A DNA stretch of 64,000 nt from JAQAZP01 sp965531145 (GTDB lineage Bacteria > Acidobacteriota > JAQAZP01), in contig CBESOE010000003.1 in the NCBI GenBank assembly GCA_965531145.1, forward strand, positions 1 to 64,000, written 5' to 3'. Shown in pieces: positions 43,727 to 52,749 of the stretch. The notes below the pieces were generated by a model. The model was not told the DNA's origin. It saw nothing but the letters and a program-made list of their open reading frames with translations, and did not search any database. Position numbers and translations under genes: made by a program. How positions within the stretch are numbered: the stretch's first letter is position 1; the number at the start of each line of letters is the position of its first letter.

Positions 43727-45274
43727 TTAATCTGAAGTATCGGAGAGGCGGCGGAATATGACGTCCATTTCGTCGGCACAGGAACGGAAGGTGGCGAGAA
43801 CGGCGGGATCGAACTCTTCGGGCCGGGCACGGCTGTCGTCGCCGTTAACGATGATGCCGTATGCCTCCTCCCCGGAGAGCAGCGGTTTGTAGACCCGGCG
43901 GCTGCGCAGGGCATCGTAGGCGTCGGCCAGTTTGACCACCCGGGCCGGCAGGGGGATCTCCTCCTCCTTCAATCCGTGGGGGTAGCCCGATCCGTCCCAG
44001 CACTCGTGGTGGCTGAGGGCGATCTGGCGGGCCACGTCCAGCCGCGGAGAGTCACCGAGGATCTCCACGCCGTAGAGGGTGTGGCGCTTCATCTCCTCCC
44101 ACTCATCGCTGGTCAGTTTGCCCTTTTTCAGCAGGATGTCCCGGCTGATGCGGATCTTGCCCACGTCGTGCATCTGGGCGAAGTGGCGCAACTCGGTCAC
44201 CAGTTCTTCCGGCAGGTTCAACGTGGCGGCCAGCAGGGCCGAATATTCGTTGACCCGCATCAGGTGGTTGCCGGTCTCCACATCGTTGGCAGCAGAGGCC
44301 CGGGCCAGGGCACCCACGGTGTAAAGGAAGGCTTCCTCCACTTCACGGCCGCGGGCGGCGAGGGTGCGGAAAAAATCGTGGTGCAGCAGTGCGGCCTTGA
44401 GGATGTGCCCGTATTCTTCGGCCACCTTTCCCGGGTAGTTGATACCCAGCAGGAGCAATTCGCCACCGGAACAGACAGATACAAAATTACGCAGCGACAC
44501 GCCGCCGCTGCTCAACGAGGCGAGGGGGATGATCTCACATTCGCCCGGGGAGGCCTCGATGTCCACCGCACGGATCGGGTCCCCCTCCCAGTACATTTCT
44601 TTGTCCAGGGGGCACTTGCCGAGGTCGATCCACTCGCCCAGCCCCTCGATGGTGGCATCGTCCATCTCCCGGGCGATGAGCCGTGCCCGGCAGCCACGGC
44701 CGCCGTTCCGCTCCACTAGCATCAGATACTGCGGGATTTCGTCGTGGCGGGGGGCGGACCGTTCGATGTGCGAGAACATCCGCTGCAGCCAGCGGGCGGT
44801 GCCGAAGGTCTGCGGATCGAATTCCTCGAGGATGCCCCGGGAGTAATCGGTGACCGCGCCGAGGTCCTCCATGGCATGGTGCCATTTTTCGCTGAGCTGA
44901 TGGTAGTTGACCCAGTTGCGGACCTTGGCCATGACCTCGGTCATGTGGAACGGTTTGATCAGGAAGTCCAGCGCCCCCAGTTCCAGCCCGCGGACCCGGT
45001 CCGACCGCTCGGACTGGCCGCTGATGATCACCACGGGAATGTTGCTGTAGCGCTGGTCCTCGCTCAATCGGCGGCAGAATTCGTAGCCGTCCATGTTGGG
45101 CATGGTCAGGTCGGTGATGATCAGGTCCACGGAAAAACCGGACAGGCGCTCCAGGGCCTCAGCCCCGTCCGTGGCGGTGATCACCAGGTACCCGGCGGAT
45201 CCCAGCAATGAGTTGAGATAGTCGCGGATGACCTTGTCATCATCCACAACCAGTATGGCCGCATCCGGTTCCAT
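43727..45274 (-). CDS. Response regulator with HD-GYP cyclic-di-GMP phosphodiesterase domain
   Basis: 515 residues from the ATG at 45274 (AGGGGG upstream); an ATG at 45304 would add ten. A receiver domain (about 1-120) has the acidic VVDDD, phospho-acceptor Asp55 in IITDLTMPNMDG, and the Lys of FLIKPFHM. A middle region of about 190 residues shows no clear domain. The C-terminal HD-GYP (about 305-505) keeps HDVGK and HHECWDGSGYPHGL, so it should be active on c-di-GMP. No sensor kinase gene is adjacent, so it is an orphan regulator. It is the only c-di-GMP gene seen in the window. Confidence 0.93.
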   Translation of the reverse strand: MEPDAAILVVDDDKVIRDYLNSLLGSAGYLVITATDGAEALERLSGFSVDLIITDLTMPNMDGYEFCRRLSEDQRYSNIPVVIISGQSERSDRVRGLELGALDFLIKPFHMTEVMAKVRNWVNYHQLSEKWHHAMEDLGAVTDYSRGILEEFDPQTFGTARWLQRMFSHIERSAPRHDEIPQYLMLVERNGGRGCRARLIAREMDDATIEGLGEWIDLGKCPLDKEMYWEGDPIRAVDIEASPGECEIIPLASLSSGGVSLRNFVSVCSGGELLLLGINYPGKVAEEYGHILKAALLHHDFFRTLAARGREVEEAFLYTVGALARASAANDVETGNHLMRVNEYSALLAATLNLPEELVTELRHFAQMHDVGKIRISRDILLKKGKLTSDEWEEMKRHTLYGVEILGDSPRLDVARQIALSHHECWDGSGYPHGLKEEEIPLPARVVKLADAYDALRSRRVYKPLLSGEEAYGIIVNGDDSRARPEEFDPAVLATFRSCADEMDVIFRRLSDTSD

Positions 45275-45389
45275 GGGAACACGTCCCCCTGAAGCGATGA
45301 ACATCAGACACTGAAGGTGGAGCTAAGAATACACCAATTGCCGGCCGTTCCGGCCACCAGTTCAAGAACTATTTGCCATGGGCCCCCGG

Positions 45390-45419
45390 TTGCACCGCTT
45401 GAATGCCCGGCGATAGAAT
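45390..45419 (+). promoter_or_regulatory. Possible promoter of the TPPII-like protease gene
   Basis: TTGCAC (45390-45395), an 18-nt spacer and TAGAAT (45414-45419). The -10 is good and the -35 weak; the start codon is 57 nt downstream. Confidence 0.4.
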
Positions 45420-45475
45420 GATTTCCTCAAACAGGATTCCGTTTTCACCGGCCCCACGAGAGGAGATTTTCACCG

Positions 45476-48451
45476 ATGTCGATATTGTCCATCCGCCATT
45501 ACCCGGTTGCGGTCTGGCTGTCGCCCCTGGCCGCCCTGCTCCTGCTGGTTACGCTCCTCCCCGCAGCCTCCGCCGCCGAAACGGACGATCCGGACGCCTG
45601 GCCCGGCTGGGAACTGCTCTCCACCACCGCCATCGGGGCCGCTGATTTCATCGCCGCCAATCCCGGATTCGACGGCCGGGGGGCGGTGCTGGCAGTGATG
45701 GACACCGGGGTGGATATGGGCATCCCCGGGCTCACCGCTCTCCCCGACGGCTCGGTGAAGGTGGTGGATGTGCGCGACTTCACCGGCCAGGGGGATGTGA
45801 CCCTGAAGCCCGGCGTCTTTGAAGACAACACCAGCGGGGTGGAGGGGGGCGATCGCTATCTCACCGTTGAGGGATCCGGCCACAAGCTCTGGGGCGCCGA
45901 CGCCCTGCCCCGGCACCCCCTGGAAGAGGGAGCCTGGCTGGTGGGCTGGCTGGAGGAGAAGGGCTCGGTCAATTCTTCCGTGCCCGACCTGAACAACAAC
46001 GGTGACACCGGTGACCGATTCGCCGTGCTTGCTTTCGAAACCGACGGCGATGAGGGAGCGGCGCCCTACTGGGCTGCCGTGGTGGACACCGACGGCGACG
46101 GCCGCCTGGATGACGAGAAAGTTATCCGCGATTACCACGTCAACCACGATTCGTTCCAGCTCCGGGGCCGCGACCCGGAGAAGGAACGCAACCTGTTGAC
46201 CCTGGCGCTGAACATTTACCCCGACGAGGAGCGGGTCTGCATCCACTTCGACGACGGGGCTCACGGTTCACACGTGGCCGGCATTGCCGCCGGGTACCGG
46301 ATCAACGGCCAGGAGGGATACAACGGCATCGCCCCCGGCGCCCGGGTGATCAGCCTCAAGATCGGCAACAACACCCTCTCCGGCGGCGCCTCCACCACCG
46401 ACAGTTTCAAGAAGGCCCTGCTCTACGGTGTGGACTACGCCGCGGAACATGACGTACCGGTGATTTTCAACCTGAGTTACGGGGTGGGCAGCGACCCGGT
46501 GGCGCGCAACGACGCCGACCAGGTGCTGGAAGAAATCATGGCCGACAACGAGGACCTGGTGCTGCTGCTGACCAGCATGGGCAACTCCGGTCCCGGCATC
46601 AACTCGGTGGGCGCGCCCGCCGGCGGCCCCGGGCTGTTCACCGTGGGGGCCATGCTCAACCGCTCCACCGCCCGGGATGCCTTCGGGGCCACCATCCCCA
46701 ACCACCAGGTCTCCTCCTACTCCTCCCGCGGCGGCCTGGCGGACAAGCCCGACGTGATCGCCCCGGGCACCTCCTGCTCCACGGTGCCGCCCTTCGAGAC
46801 CCACGACCGCTACACCGGCACCTCCATGGCCACCCCCCAGGCCGCCGGTGCCGCACTGCTGCTGGCCGGCGCCGCCGCACAGACCTGGGCCGACCGGCCG
46901 CTGAAAGGCGCCTTGCTGGCCCGGTCGCTGAAAGCCGGCGCCGTGCCCCTGCCCGGGTACACCCGCCTGGATCAGGGCGCCGGGGTGGTCAGCGTGGGCA
47001 ACTCCTGGGCGGCCCTGCAGCGGATGATCGGGGGGGATGAGGACCGCATCCTGCTCGGCTACCGCATCGAAACATTCTCCCCGGCCTACGCCGACGAGAA
47101 AGGCAGTGCCGGCTACTGGCGCTACGGCAGGGCCTTGCCGGCCACCACCGGGGAACAGCAGTTCCGGATCAGCCCCGTCTTTCCCGAATCGGCCACCGCC
47201 GACCAGCGCCACCAGTTCTACCGCGCCTTCAACCTCGCCTCCACCGCCGATTGGCTGCGCCCGGACAAAAGCTCGGTCTACATCCGCGGCGAGGGCGAGG
47301 CCACGGTCACCCTGCGCCTCGACCCGGACAAACTCACCGGTCCCGGCCTGCACTGCGCTGAGGTAAAGGCTTACCGCAAGGGAGCCGGCCGCCAGGCCGA
47401 GGAGTTCACCATGGTGGTCTCGGTAATCACACCGTCCACCCCCGGTGCTGCCGGCGATTACGCCCTCCAGTTGGGACAGGGTGCCGGCGCCGCCGGGGAG
47501 GTGAAACGCCAGTTCGTCCGGGTTCCCGCCGGCGCCACCGCCATGCGGGTGGACGCCGCCATCCCCGACGGTCAATACGGCAACGTCCGCATCCAGGCCT
47601 ACAACCAGGAAGGCTACCGCATCTGGCGCTCACCCTGGCTGAACAGCGAAACCGCCACCCGGAGCGCCACCTGGTTCGTCACCGGCGAAGACCTGACCCC
47701 CGGCACCTGGGAACTGGACCTGGTGACCAACTTCCGGGCCGTGGAGAGCTCGGCCTGCGACCTCACCGTCTCCTTTGCCGGCTTCGTCAACGGCACCCCC
47801 GGCCCCTGGCGGCCGGACCACCTGGCGGGCGAAGATCCCGCCGGCAGTTTCCGTCTTGGCTGCGGCCTTGACCAGCCGTTCAAGGGACGGGCCCAGGGGA
47901 TGGTGGAGGGCTTCTCCCGCACCCGCCGGGTGAAAACGGACACGGACACCTGGGAACACACCTTCAAGCTCAACAGCGACCTGGCCGCGGTCCGCTTCCG
48001 GCTGACCCTGCCCCCGGGCCAGTTCGGCCGCTTCACCGACCTGGCGGCCAACGTGCTGGACTCTGACGGCCGGGCTGTTCTCCGGGGCGGCCTGACCTTC
48101 CCCTTCTGGACCGCCACCTTCACCAATCCGCATCCGGACCGGGCCGGCTCCACCGAGTACACGCTGCAGCTGGCCGGCGGCTTTGCCGACTCGGCCAGGG
48201 GCACCGACTGGGAGTTTGAACTGCGCGAGGAGTATGTCTGGAAGAACCCGGTGCCGGTGAATGTCGAGCGGGAAGGCAACCCCGGCTTCTCGCTCTACCC
48301 CGGCGTCTGGGTGGAACTGGACTACAGCCTGGGCAGTGCGCCCACCGTCGCCCCCGTCGGCTACCAGCACTTCGGGGTGATCCGCATGATCGACGGCGCC
48401 GACGGAACGGAGAAGGGCCGGCTGCCGGTAACCTGGGACTTCCGGCCGTGA
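45476..48451 (+). CDS. Secreted subtilase of the tripeptidyl-peptidase-II-like type
   Basis: 991 residues. The signal peptide ends about residue 34 (Ala-Ser-Ala-Ala). The triad is Asp76 (VMDTGVDMG), His266 (GAHGSHVAGIAAG) and Ser450 (YTGTSMATPQAAG), with the oxyanion Asn370 (MGNSGPG). The 190-residue gap between Asp and His, with GDRFAVLAFETDGD and DTDGDGRLDDE, is the hallmark of TPPII-like subtilases. About 540 C-terminal residues are beta-rich sandwich domains. Unlike cytosolic TPPII it is exported, so it probably degrades peptides or proteins outside the cytoplasm. GAGGAG lies 10 nt before the start. It is not related closely to the S8 protease at 304-4050. Confidence 0.92.
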   Translation: MSILSIRHYPVAVWLSPLAALLLLVTLLPAASAAETDDPDAWPGWELLSTTAIGAADFIAANPGFDGRGAVLAVMDTGVDMGIPGLTALPDGSVKVVDVRDFTGQGDVTLKPGVFEDNTSGVEGGDRYLTVEGSGHKLWGADALPRHPLEEGAWLVGWLEEKGSVNSSVPDLNNNGDTGDRFAVLAFETDGDEGAAPYWAAVVDTDGDGRLDDEKVIRDYHVNHDSFQLRGRDPEKERNLLTLALNIYPDEERVCIHFDDGAHGSHVAGIAAGYRINGQEGYNGIAPGARVISLKIGNNTLSGGASTTDSFKKALLYGVDYAAEHDVPVIFNLSYGVGSDPVARNDADQVLEEIMADNEDLVLLLTSMGNSGPGINSVGAPAGGPGLFTVGAMLNRSTARDAFGATIPNHQVSSYSSRGGLADKPDVIAPGTSCSTVPPFETHDRYTGTSMATPQAAGAALLLAGAAAQTWADRPLKGALLARSLKAGAVPLPGYTRLDQGAGVVSVGNSWAALQRMIGGDEDRILLGYRIETFSPAYADEKGSAGYWRYGRALPATTGEQQFRISPVFPESATADQRHQFYRAFNLASTADWLRPDKSSVYIRGEGEATVTLRLDPDKLTGPGLHCAEVKAYRKGAGRQAEEFTMVVSVITPSTPGAAGDYALQLGQGAGAAGEVKRQFVRVPAGATAMRVDAAIPDGQYGNVRIQAYNQEGYRIWRSPWLNSETATRSATWFVTGEDLTPGTWELDLVTNFRAVESSACDLTVSFAGFVNGTPGPWRPDHLAGEDPAGSFRLGCGLDQPFKGRAQGMVEGFSRTRRVKTDTDTWEHTFKLNSDLAAVRFRLTLPPGQFGRFTDLAANVLDSDGRAVLRGGLTFPFWTATFTNPHPDRAGSTEYTLQLAGGFADSARGTDWEFELREEYVWKNPVPVNVEREGNPGFSLYPGVWVELDYSLGSAPTVAPVGYQHFGVIRMIDGADGTEKGRLPVTWDFRP

Positions 48452-48523
48452 CCGTTTGTGGTCACTCCGAAATCGAATACAATCCAGTGTGTGGACGCCC
48501 TGAGCCTCCCCGACACCGGTAGA

Positions 48524-49246
48524 ATGATGCAGAACGACACACTGGTGGTGATCCCCACCTACGAAGAACGTGAAAACATCGAGCGGATGATCGAGGAGAT
48601 CTTTGTCCACGCACCCGAAGTGGATCTTCTTGTGGTGGATGACGATTCCCCGGACCGTACCTGGGAACTGGTGGAATCCCGGGTTGCCGGCGACAGCCGG
48701 CTGCACCTGATCCGCCGCCAGGGCCAGCGGGGCCTGGGCACGGCCTACATCGCCGGGTTCAACTTCGCCCTGGAGCGAGGATACCACACCATCGTTGGCA
48801 TGGACGCCGACTTCTCCCACGACCCGCGGGAGATACCAAAGCTGGTGGCGGCGACCGACAGCTTTGACATGGTCCAGGGTTCACGCTACATCGGCGGCGT
48901 GCGGGTGTTGGACTGGCCCCTGCGGCGGCTTGTCCTCAGCACCTGGGCCAACCTCTATGCCCGCCTGGTCACCGGACTGCCGCTGAAAGACATCACCAGC
49001 GGCTACCGCTGCTACCGCCGCGAGGTGCTGGAGGCCATCGACCTCGCAAAAATCCGCTCCAACGGCTATGTCTTCCTCATCGAAATGAGCTTCCTGGCCT
49101 GGTGCAAGGGTTTTCGCCTCGGTGAAATCCCCATCATCTTCCAGGAGCGGCGCGTGGGACAGTCGAAGATCTCGAAGTCGATCATCTGGGAGTCGATCTG
49201 GGTGGTGTTCAAGCTGCGGCTGCTGAAGATGTTTGGAAGGCTCTGA
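48524..49246 (+). CDS. Polyprenyl-phosphate mannose/glucose synthase-like glycosyltransferase (GT2, DPM1 family)
   Basis: 240 residues from the ATG at 48524 (48527 also possible; the ribosome site is poor). GT2 motifs: VVIPTYEERENIERM, the metal-binding DADFSHDP, the acceptor-loop QGSRYIGG, and FQERRVGQSKIS near the C-terminus. It lacks the membrane domain of GtrB-type enzymes, as single-domain DPM1 homologues do. It would make polyprenyl-phosphate-linked mannose or another hexose on the cytoplasmic face, the donor that the GT-C enzymes in this window need. Its TGA is followed within eight bases by repeat element C. Confidence 0.9.
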   Translation: MMQNDTLVVIPTYEERENIERMIEEIFVHAPEVDLLVVDDDSPDRTWELVESRVAGDSRLHLIRRQGQRGLGTAYIAGFNFALERGYHTIVGMDADFSHDPREIPKLVAATDSFDMVQGSRYIGGVRVLDWPLRRLVLSTWANLYARLVTGLPLKDITSGYRCYRREVLEAIDLAKIRSNGYVFLIEMSFLAWCKGFRLGEIPIIFQERRVGQSKISKSIIWESIWVVFKLRLLKMFGRL

Positions 49247-49251
49247 GAGTT

Positions 49252-49338
49252 GGGGACAGCTACCTGTTTTTTAAGTTTGAGAAAGTAGGGACAGTTACTA
49301 CTTTTACCAGGAAAAAGTAGTAACTGTCCCTACTTTCT
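49252..49338. repeat. REP-like element C (GGGGACAG(C/T)TAC type)
   Basis: One forward unit GGGGACAGCTAC (49252-49263) is followed by a perfect 26-bp inverted repeat (49280-49305 with 49313-49338, 7-nt loop) whose arms contain GTAGGGACAGTTACTAC. The order C-type, T-type, inverted T-type matches the inner part of cluster D. It fills the whole gap between two converging genes. Its right end abuts the cphA stop; on the minus strand CAGAAAGTAG occurs twice in tandem there, the first copy holding the stop codon. Confidence 0.9.
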
Positions 49339-49339
49339 G

Positions 49340-51529
49340 CTACTTTCTGAACGTCTGCAGGGTCTCGGTGATGCGGTCGATGGCGGCGCCGAAGCAGTAG
49401 AGGACCGCTGCCGCGGCCAGAATGTTGTCCAGTTGCGGGCTGCCGTCCTCGCCGGCCAGCAGGGGGATGGCATCCAGCCCGGCCAGTTCAGTCCGCTCAC
49501 CCCGGTCGAGGACCACCACCTGTCCCTCCTGCACCGTCACCACCCGGCCCCCGGACGCCGCCAGTTCCACCAGGGCCGGGTTTTCCGGGTTGCGTGAAAA
49601 GAGCACCGGTGTGCTGTAGAGCCGCTCCCGCATGTCGAGGATCAACTGGTCGTCGGCGTTGAGCACGGTGTGGCCGTTCTCGTAGACCTGTTCGGCCACC
49701 ACCGCGTGGGCGTAGGCGATGTCCTCCATGATCGCGGCCTCGTCGTAGAGCAGACCCTCGTCACGTAGATTGAGCACTACAGCAATATCGGCGAACTGGT
49801 ACCCGAGACCGCGGTCGAGGATCGTCTCCACCGGGATCTCCAGCAGCGCGCAATCGATGGTGGGGTCGCGCAGGGTCATGGACGCGCTCTCGAACCCGGT
49901 CATCTCGCCCTTGAGCAAGACCTCCTCCCCAACCATCAGCCCCCGCGAAGTGGCGCGGCCCACCCGGTAGCCGGTGCTGGAGAGACAGTGGTACAGCATG
50001 TCCACCGTGGTGGTTTTGCCATCGGTGCCGGTGACCGCCACCACCGGCACCCGGCTGTGGGCGTCATCCGGGAAGAGCATTTTCACAAAGGGTTCGGCCA
50101 CGTCCTGCGGGCTTCCCGTCAGCGGGTTGAGGTGCAGGCGGAAGTCGGGTGCGGCACCCACCTCGATGACCACGCCACCATTGTCGAGAATCGACTGCTC
50201 CAGCGAGGGGGCCACCACGTCGACGCCGGCCACATCCAGGCCCAGGGCCCGGGCCGCCCGCTCGGCGAGCATGCGGTTCATCGGATGAACCCGGTCGGTG
50301 ACATCGTGGCTCGCCCCGCCCAGCCGGAGGTTGCCCGAAACCTTGAGGGCCAGCGATTGGCCGGCGGGCAGCACCGATTCCGCCGTGGAGCCGCTGAGAG
50401 CAAGGATCCGTTCGGTCTCCTCATCGATCTCCACCCGGCTCAACTTCGACTTGTCACCCACCCCGCGCTCCGGGTCGCTGTTCAGCCTGGCCACCAGTTG
50501 CTCCACCGTCTGCTGCCCGTCACCGGTGATCTCCGGTGGGACCAGCCGGGCCGCGGCGGCGAAACGGCCGCCAAGCACCAGCAGGCGAAAACTCTCCCCG
50601 GCCACCAGTGGCTGGGCGATCACCGCCTCGTCAAACTGCAGCGCCCGGGCCACCGCCTGCTCCACCGCCTCCGGCGTGGCCGGCCCGAGGGTTATCCCCC
50701 GGCCGAGGTGCCCGGTGCACGGTTTGACGACCAGCGGTGCACCCTGTTCCTGCCGGAAGGCCTCCACCGCGGCGGGGTCCCTGGCCAGCACCGTGGGGGG
50801 CACCGGCACGCCGGCATCGGCCAGCATGCTGTTGGTCAGATACTTGTTGTCCGCCGTCTCCACCGCCAGCAGGCTGGTGTCCGAGGTCACCGTGGCCCTG
50901 ATCCGCTTCTGGTATTTGCCGGTGCCCAGCTGCACCAGGTTGTAGCGGTCCAGACGGTACCAGGGGATACCCAGCTCCCCGGCCCGGTCCACCACCGCCT
51001 GGGTGCTGGGGCCCAGCAGTCGATCTTCGCGGATACGGACCAGGTCGCCCAGAACAGGACCCACGGCAAAGGGACGGTCCTCGAGGATGCAGTTGACCAG
51101 GTTCAGCGCAGCGCGGGCGGTGTACAGGCCCACCTCCTCGTCAAGGAAGCGGAAGATGACGTTGTAGACCCCCTGGGTGGCCGTACTGCGGGTCTTGCCG
51201 TAGCTCACGTCCATCCCGGCCAGGGTTTGCAGCTCGATGGCCACGTGCTCGGTGACATGGCCCAGCAGGGTCCCCTCGCTGACCCGCAGCAGGAACCCGC
51301 CCGGCTGCCCCACCGAGCAGTGGTGACTCTCCAGCGAGGGGAGCAGGGTGCGCAGGCGTTCGGGAAAGCCGGGGATATCAGCGGTGAAGACTTCGTCAAA
51401 GGCGCCCAGGTCGAGGCGCAGCGCCACCACCGGCCCGGCGCTGAAGTAGTTGGGGCCCGCCAGGACCTTGATGCCCAGCGACTGGAGCGGACCCTCCTCG
51501 AGACGGCACTGGGGCAGGTCCTGGTTCAA
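49340..51529 (-). CDS. cphA: Cyanophycin synthetase, apparently lacking the C-terminal lobe
   Basis: 729 residues. Start: TTG at 51529 with AAGGAG 6 nt upstream; a TTG at 51550 lacks one. The N-domain (LGIKVLAGPNYFSAGPV), the ATP-grasp domain (APLVVKPCTGHLGRGITLG) and the Mur-ligase-like domain with P-loop VVAVTGTDGKTTTVDML are present. Typical CphA proteins have about 870 residues; this one stops at TETLQTFRK, where the family normally continues into a conserved PGR-N and D-AHNP lobe. The stop lies against repeat element C, and no remnant of the missing lobe follows. It may be a truncated allele or a short natural form. It polymerises aspartate and arginine and is last in a four-gene operon. 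Confidence 0.85.
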   Translation of the reverse strand: MNQDLPQCRLEEGPLQSLGIKVLAGPNYFSAGPVVALRLDLGAFDEVFTADIPGFPERLRTLLPSLESHHCSVGQPGGFLLRVSEGTLLGHVTEHVAIELQTLAGMDVSYGKTRSTATQGVYNVIFRFLDEEVGLYTARAALNLVNCILEDRPFAVGPVLGDLVRIREDRLLGPSTQAVVDRAGELGIPWYRLDRYNLVQLGTGKYQKRIRATVTSDTSLLAVETADNKYLTNSMLADAGVPVPPTVLARDPAAVEAFRQEQGAPLVVKPCTGHLGRGITLGPATPEAVEQAVARALQFDEAVIAQPLVAGESFRLLVLGGRFAAAARLVPPEITGDGQQTVEQLVARLNSDPERGVGDKSKLSRVEIDEETERILALSGSTAESVLPAGQSLALKVSGNLRLGGASHDVTDRVHPMNRMLAERAARALGLDVAGVDVVAPSLEQSILDNGGVVIEVGAAPDFRLHLNPLTGSPQDVAEPFVKMLFPDDAHSRVPVVAVTGTDGKTTTVDMLYHCLSSTGYRVGRATSRGLMVGEEVLLKGEMTGFESASMTLRDPTIDCALLEIPVETILDRGLGYQFADIAVVLNLRDEGLLYDEAAIMEDIAYAHAVVAEQVYENGHTVLNADDQLILDMRERLYSTPVLFSRNPENPALVELAASGGRVVTVQEGQVVVLDRGERTELAGLDAIPLLAGEDGSPQLDNILAAAAVLYCFGAAIDRITETLQTFRK

Positions 51530-51555
51530 CTGTCGCTCCTTCCCCCGCAAGCGGG

Positions 51556-52716
51556 CTAGCCCTCGTAGCTGCCTTTTTTCAGCGGCACGGCGTCCCGCAC
51601 CATCATCTCGCCCCGGGCCACCATGTGGCAGACCCTGAACTCACCGTCCAGCAGCACCAGGTCGGCGTCGGCCCCGGGGGCCACCACGCCCTTGCCGGGC
51701 AGCTTGAAGATCCTGGCCGGGTTGGTGCTGATCACCTGCACCGCCTGGCCCAGTTCCAGCTTTTCTTCAAGCACCGTGTCGCGCAGTTCGTCGAGCACCG
51801 ACTTGGGCTTGCCCATCTCCAGCTGGACCAGGTTGCCCTGGTCGTCGAAATCGGGCAGGGACCCGCAACCGTCTGACGTCATGGTGATGTGCTCCAGCGG
51901 CACACCGGCGGCCAGCAATTCCGCAATGGCCCTGGAGGGCTTTGTCTCGTACTCGGGGAAGAAGGGCCAGGAGCTGGCGGTGATATCGACATAGCCTGTT
52001 TTGCCGTAGGTCTTGGTGTCCTCGAAGATGTAATCGTTGCGGTTGCAGTGGGTGGGCAGGAACTGGGTGTATTTCAGTTCGCTACGGGCCACCACGTCAT
52101 GGAGGATCTGGAAGGGGTTCTTCGCGTCGCCCATGTGGAAGTTGACGATGCCGCCCTTGCCGCCCAGCATGCCGCCCACCCGGGCGTGGGCCACCAGCTT
52201 GATCAGTTCGTCCACCGTGGGGCCCGAACTGCGATGGTCGGAGATGGCGATCTCACCGGCGCCGATCACCTCATCGATCATGGCGATATCCTTGCCCACA
52301 TCACCCAGAATGGTAGGCGTGGGCACCTGGTAGGCCCCGGTGAGCATCCAGGAGGATACCCCCTCGGCCCGCAGGGACTTGGTCTTCATCAGCACGCTCT
52401 CCACCGAACGGGTGAGGCCGTCGGTGCCCAGGCAGCCGATCACCGTGGTGACCCCGGCTTCCAGCAGGTAGGAGAGCGGCATCTCCGGCGTGCGAGTGGC
52501 TGGCCCGCCCTCGCCGCCGGCGCCGGCGGTGTGGACGTGCCCGTCGACAAAACCGGGGACCATCCGGAGGCCGCCGGCGGATATGACGTCAACCTCCACC
52601 CCGGCCGGCTCGCCGATGGTGTCGGCCACGGCCACCACCTTTCCGCCGGCCACCAGCACGTCCTTGACGCCCTGGGGTTCGGGTGAAAAAAGATCGCATT
52701 CCTTGAACAGAATCAT
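51556..52716 (-). CDS. iadA: Isoaspartyl (beta-aspartyl) dipeptidase
   Basis: 386 residues, standard for IadA, a binuclear-zinc amidohydrolase. It shows the HxH of GFVDGHVHTAGAGGEGGP, HMGD, the metal His of LPTHCNRNDY and the catalytic Asp in MTSDGCGSLPDF. It splits beta-Asp dipeptides, including the beta-Asp-Arg released from cyanophycin by cyanophycinase. It lies between the two synthetase-family genes, 33 bases after cphA-prime and 26 before the cphA start. Placing it here completes cyanophycin breakdown to free aspartate and arginine within the same operon that makes the polymer. Confidence 0.95.
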   Translation of the reverse strand: MILFKECDLFSPEPQGVKDVLVAGGKVVAVADTIGEPAGVEVDVISAGGLRMVPGFVDGHVHTAGAGGEGGPATRTPEMPLSYLLEAGVTTVIGCLGTDGLTRSVESVLMKTKSLRAEGVSSWMLTGAYQVPTPTILGDVGKDIAMIDEVIGAGEIAISDHRSSGPTVDELIKLVAHARVGGMLGGKGGIVNFHMGDAKNPFQILHDVVARSELKYTQFLPTHCNRNDYIFEDTKTYGKTGYVDITASSWPFFPEYETKPSRAIAELLAAGVPLEHITMTSDGCGSLPDFDDQGNLVQLEMGKPKSVLDELRDTVLEEKLELGQAVQVISTNPARIFKLPGKGVVAPGADADLVLLDGEFRVCHMVARGEMMVRDAVPLKKGSYEG

Positions 52717-52749
52717 CCTTCGTGCCTCCGCAAACAGTATCGTCCTGGA

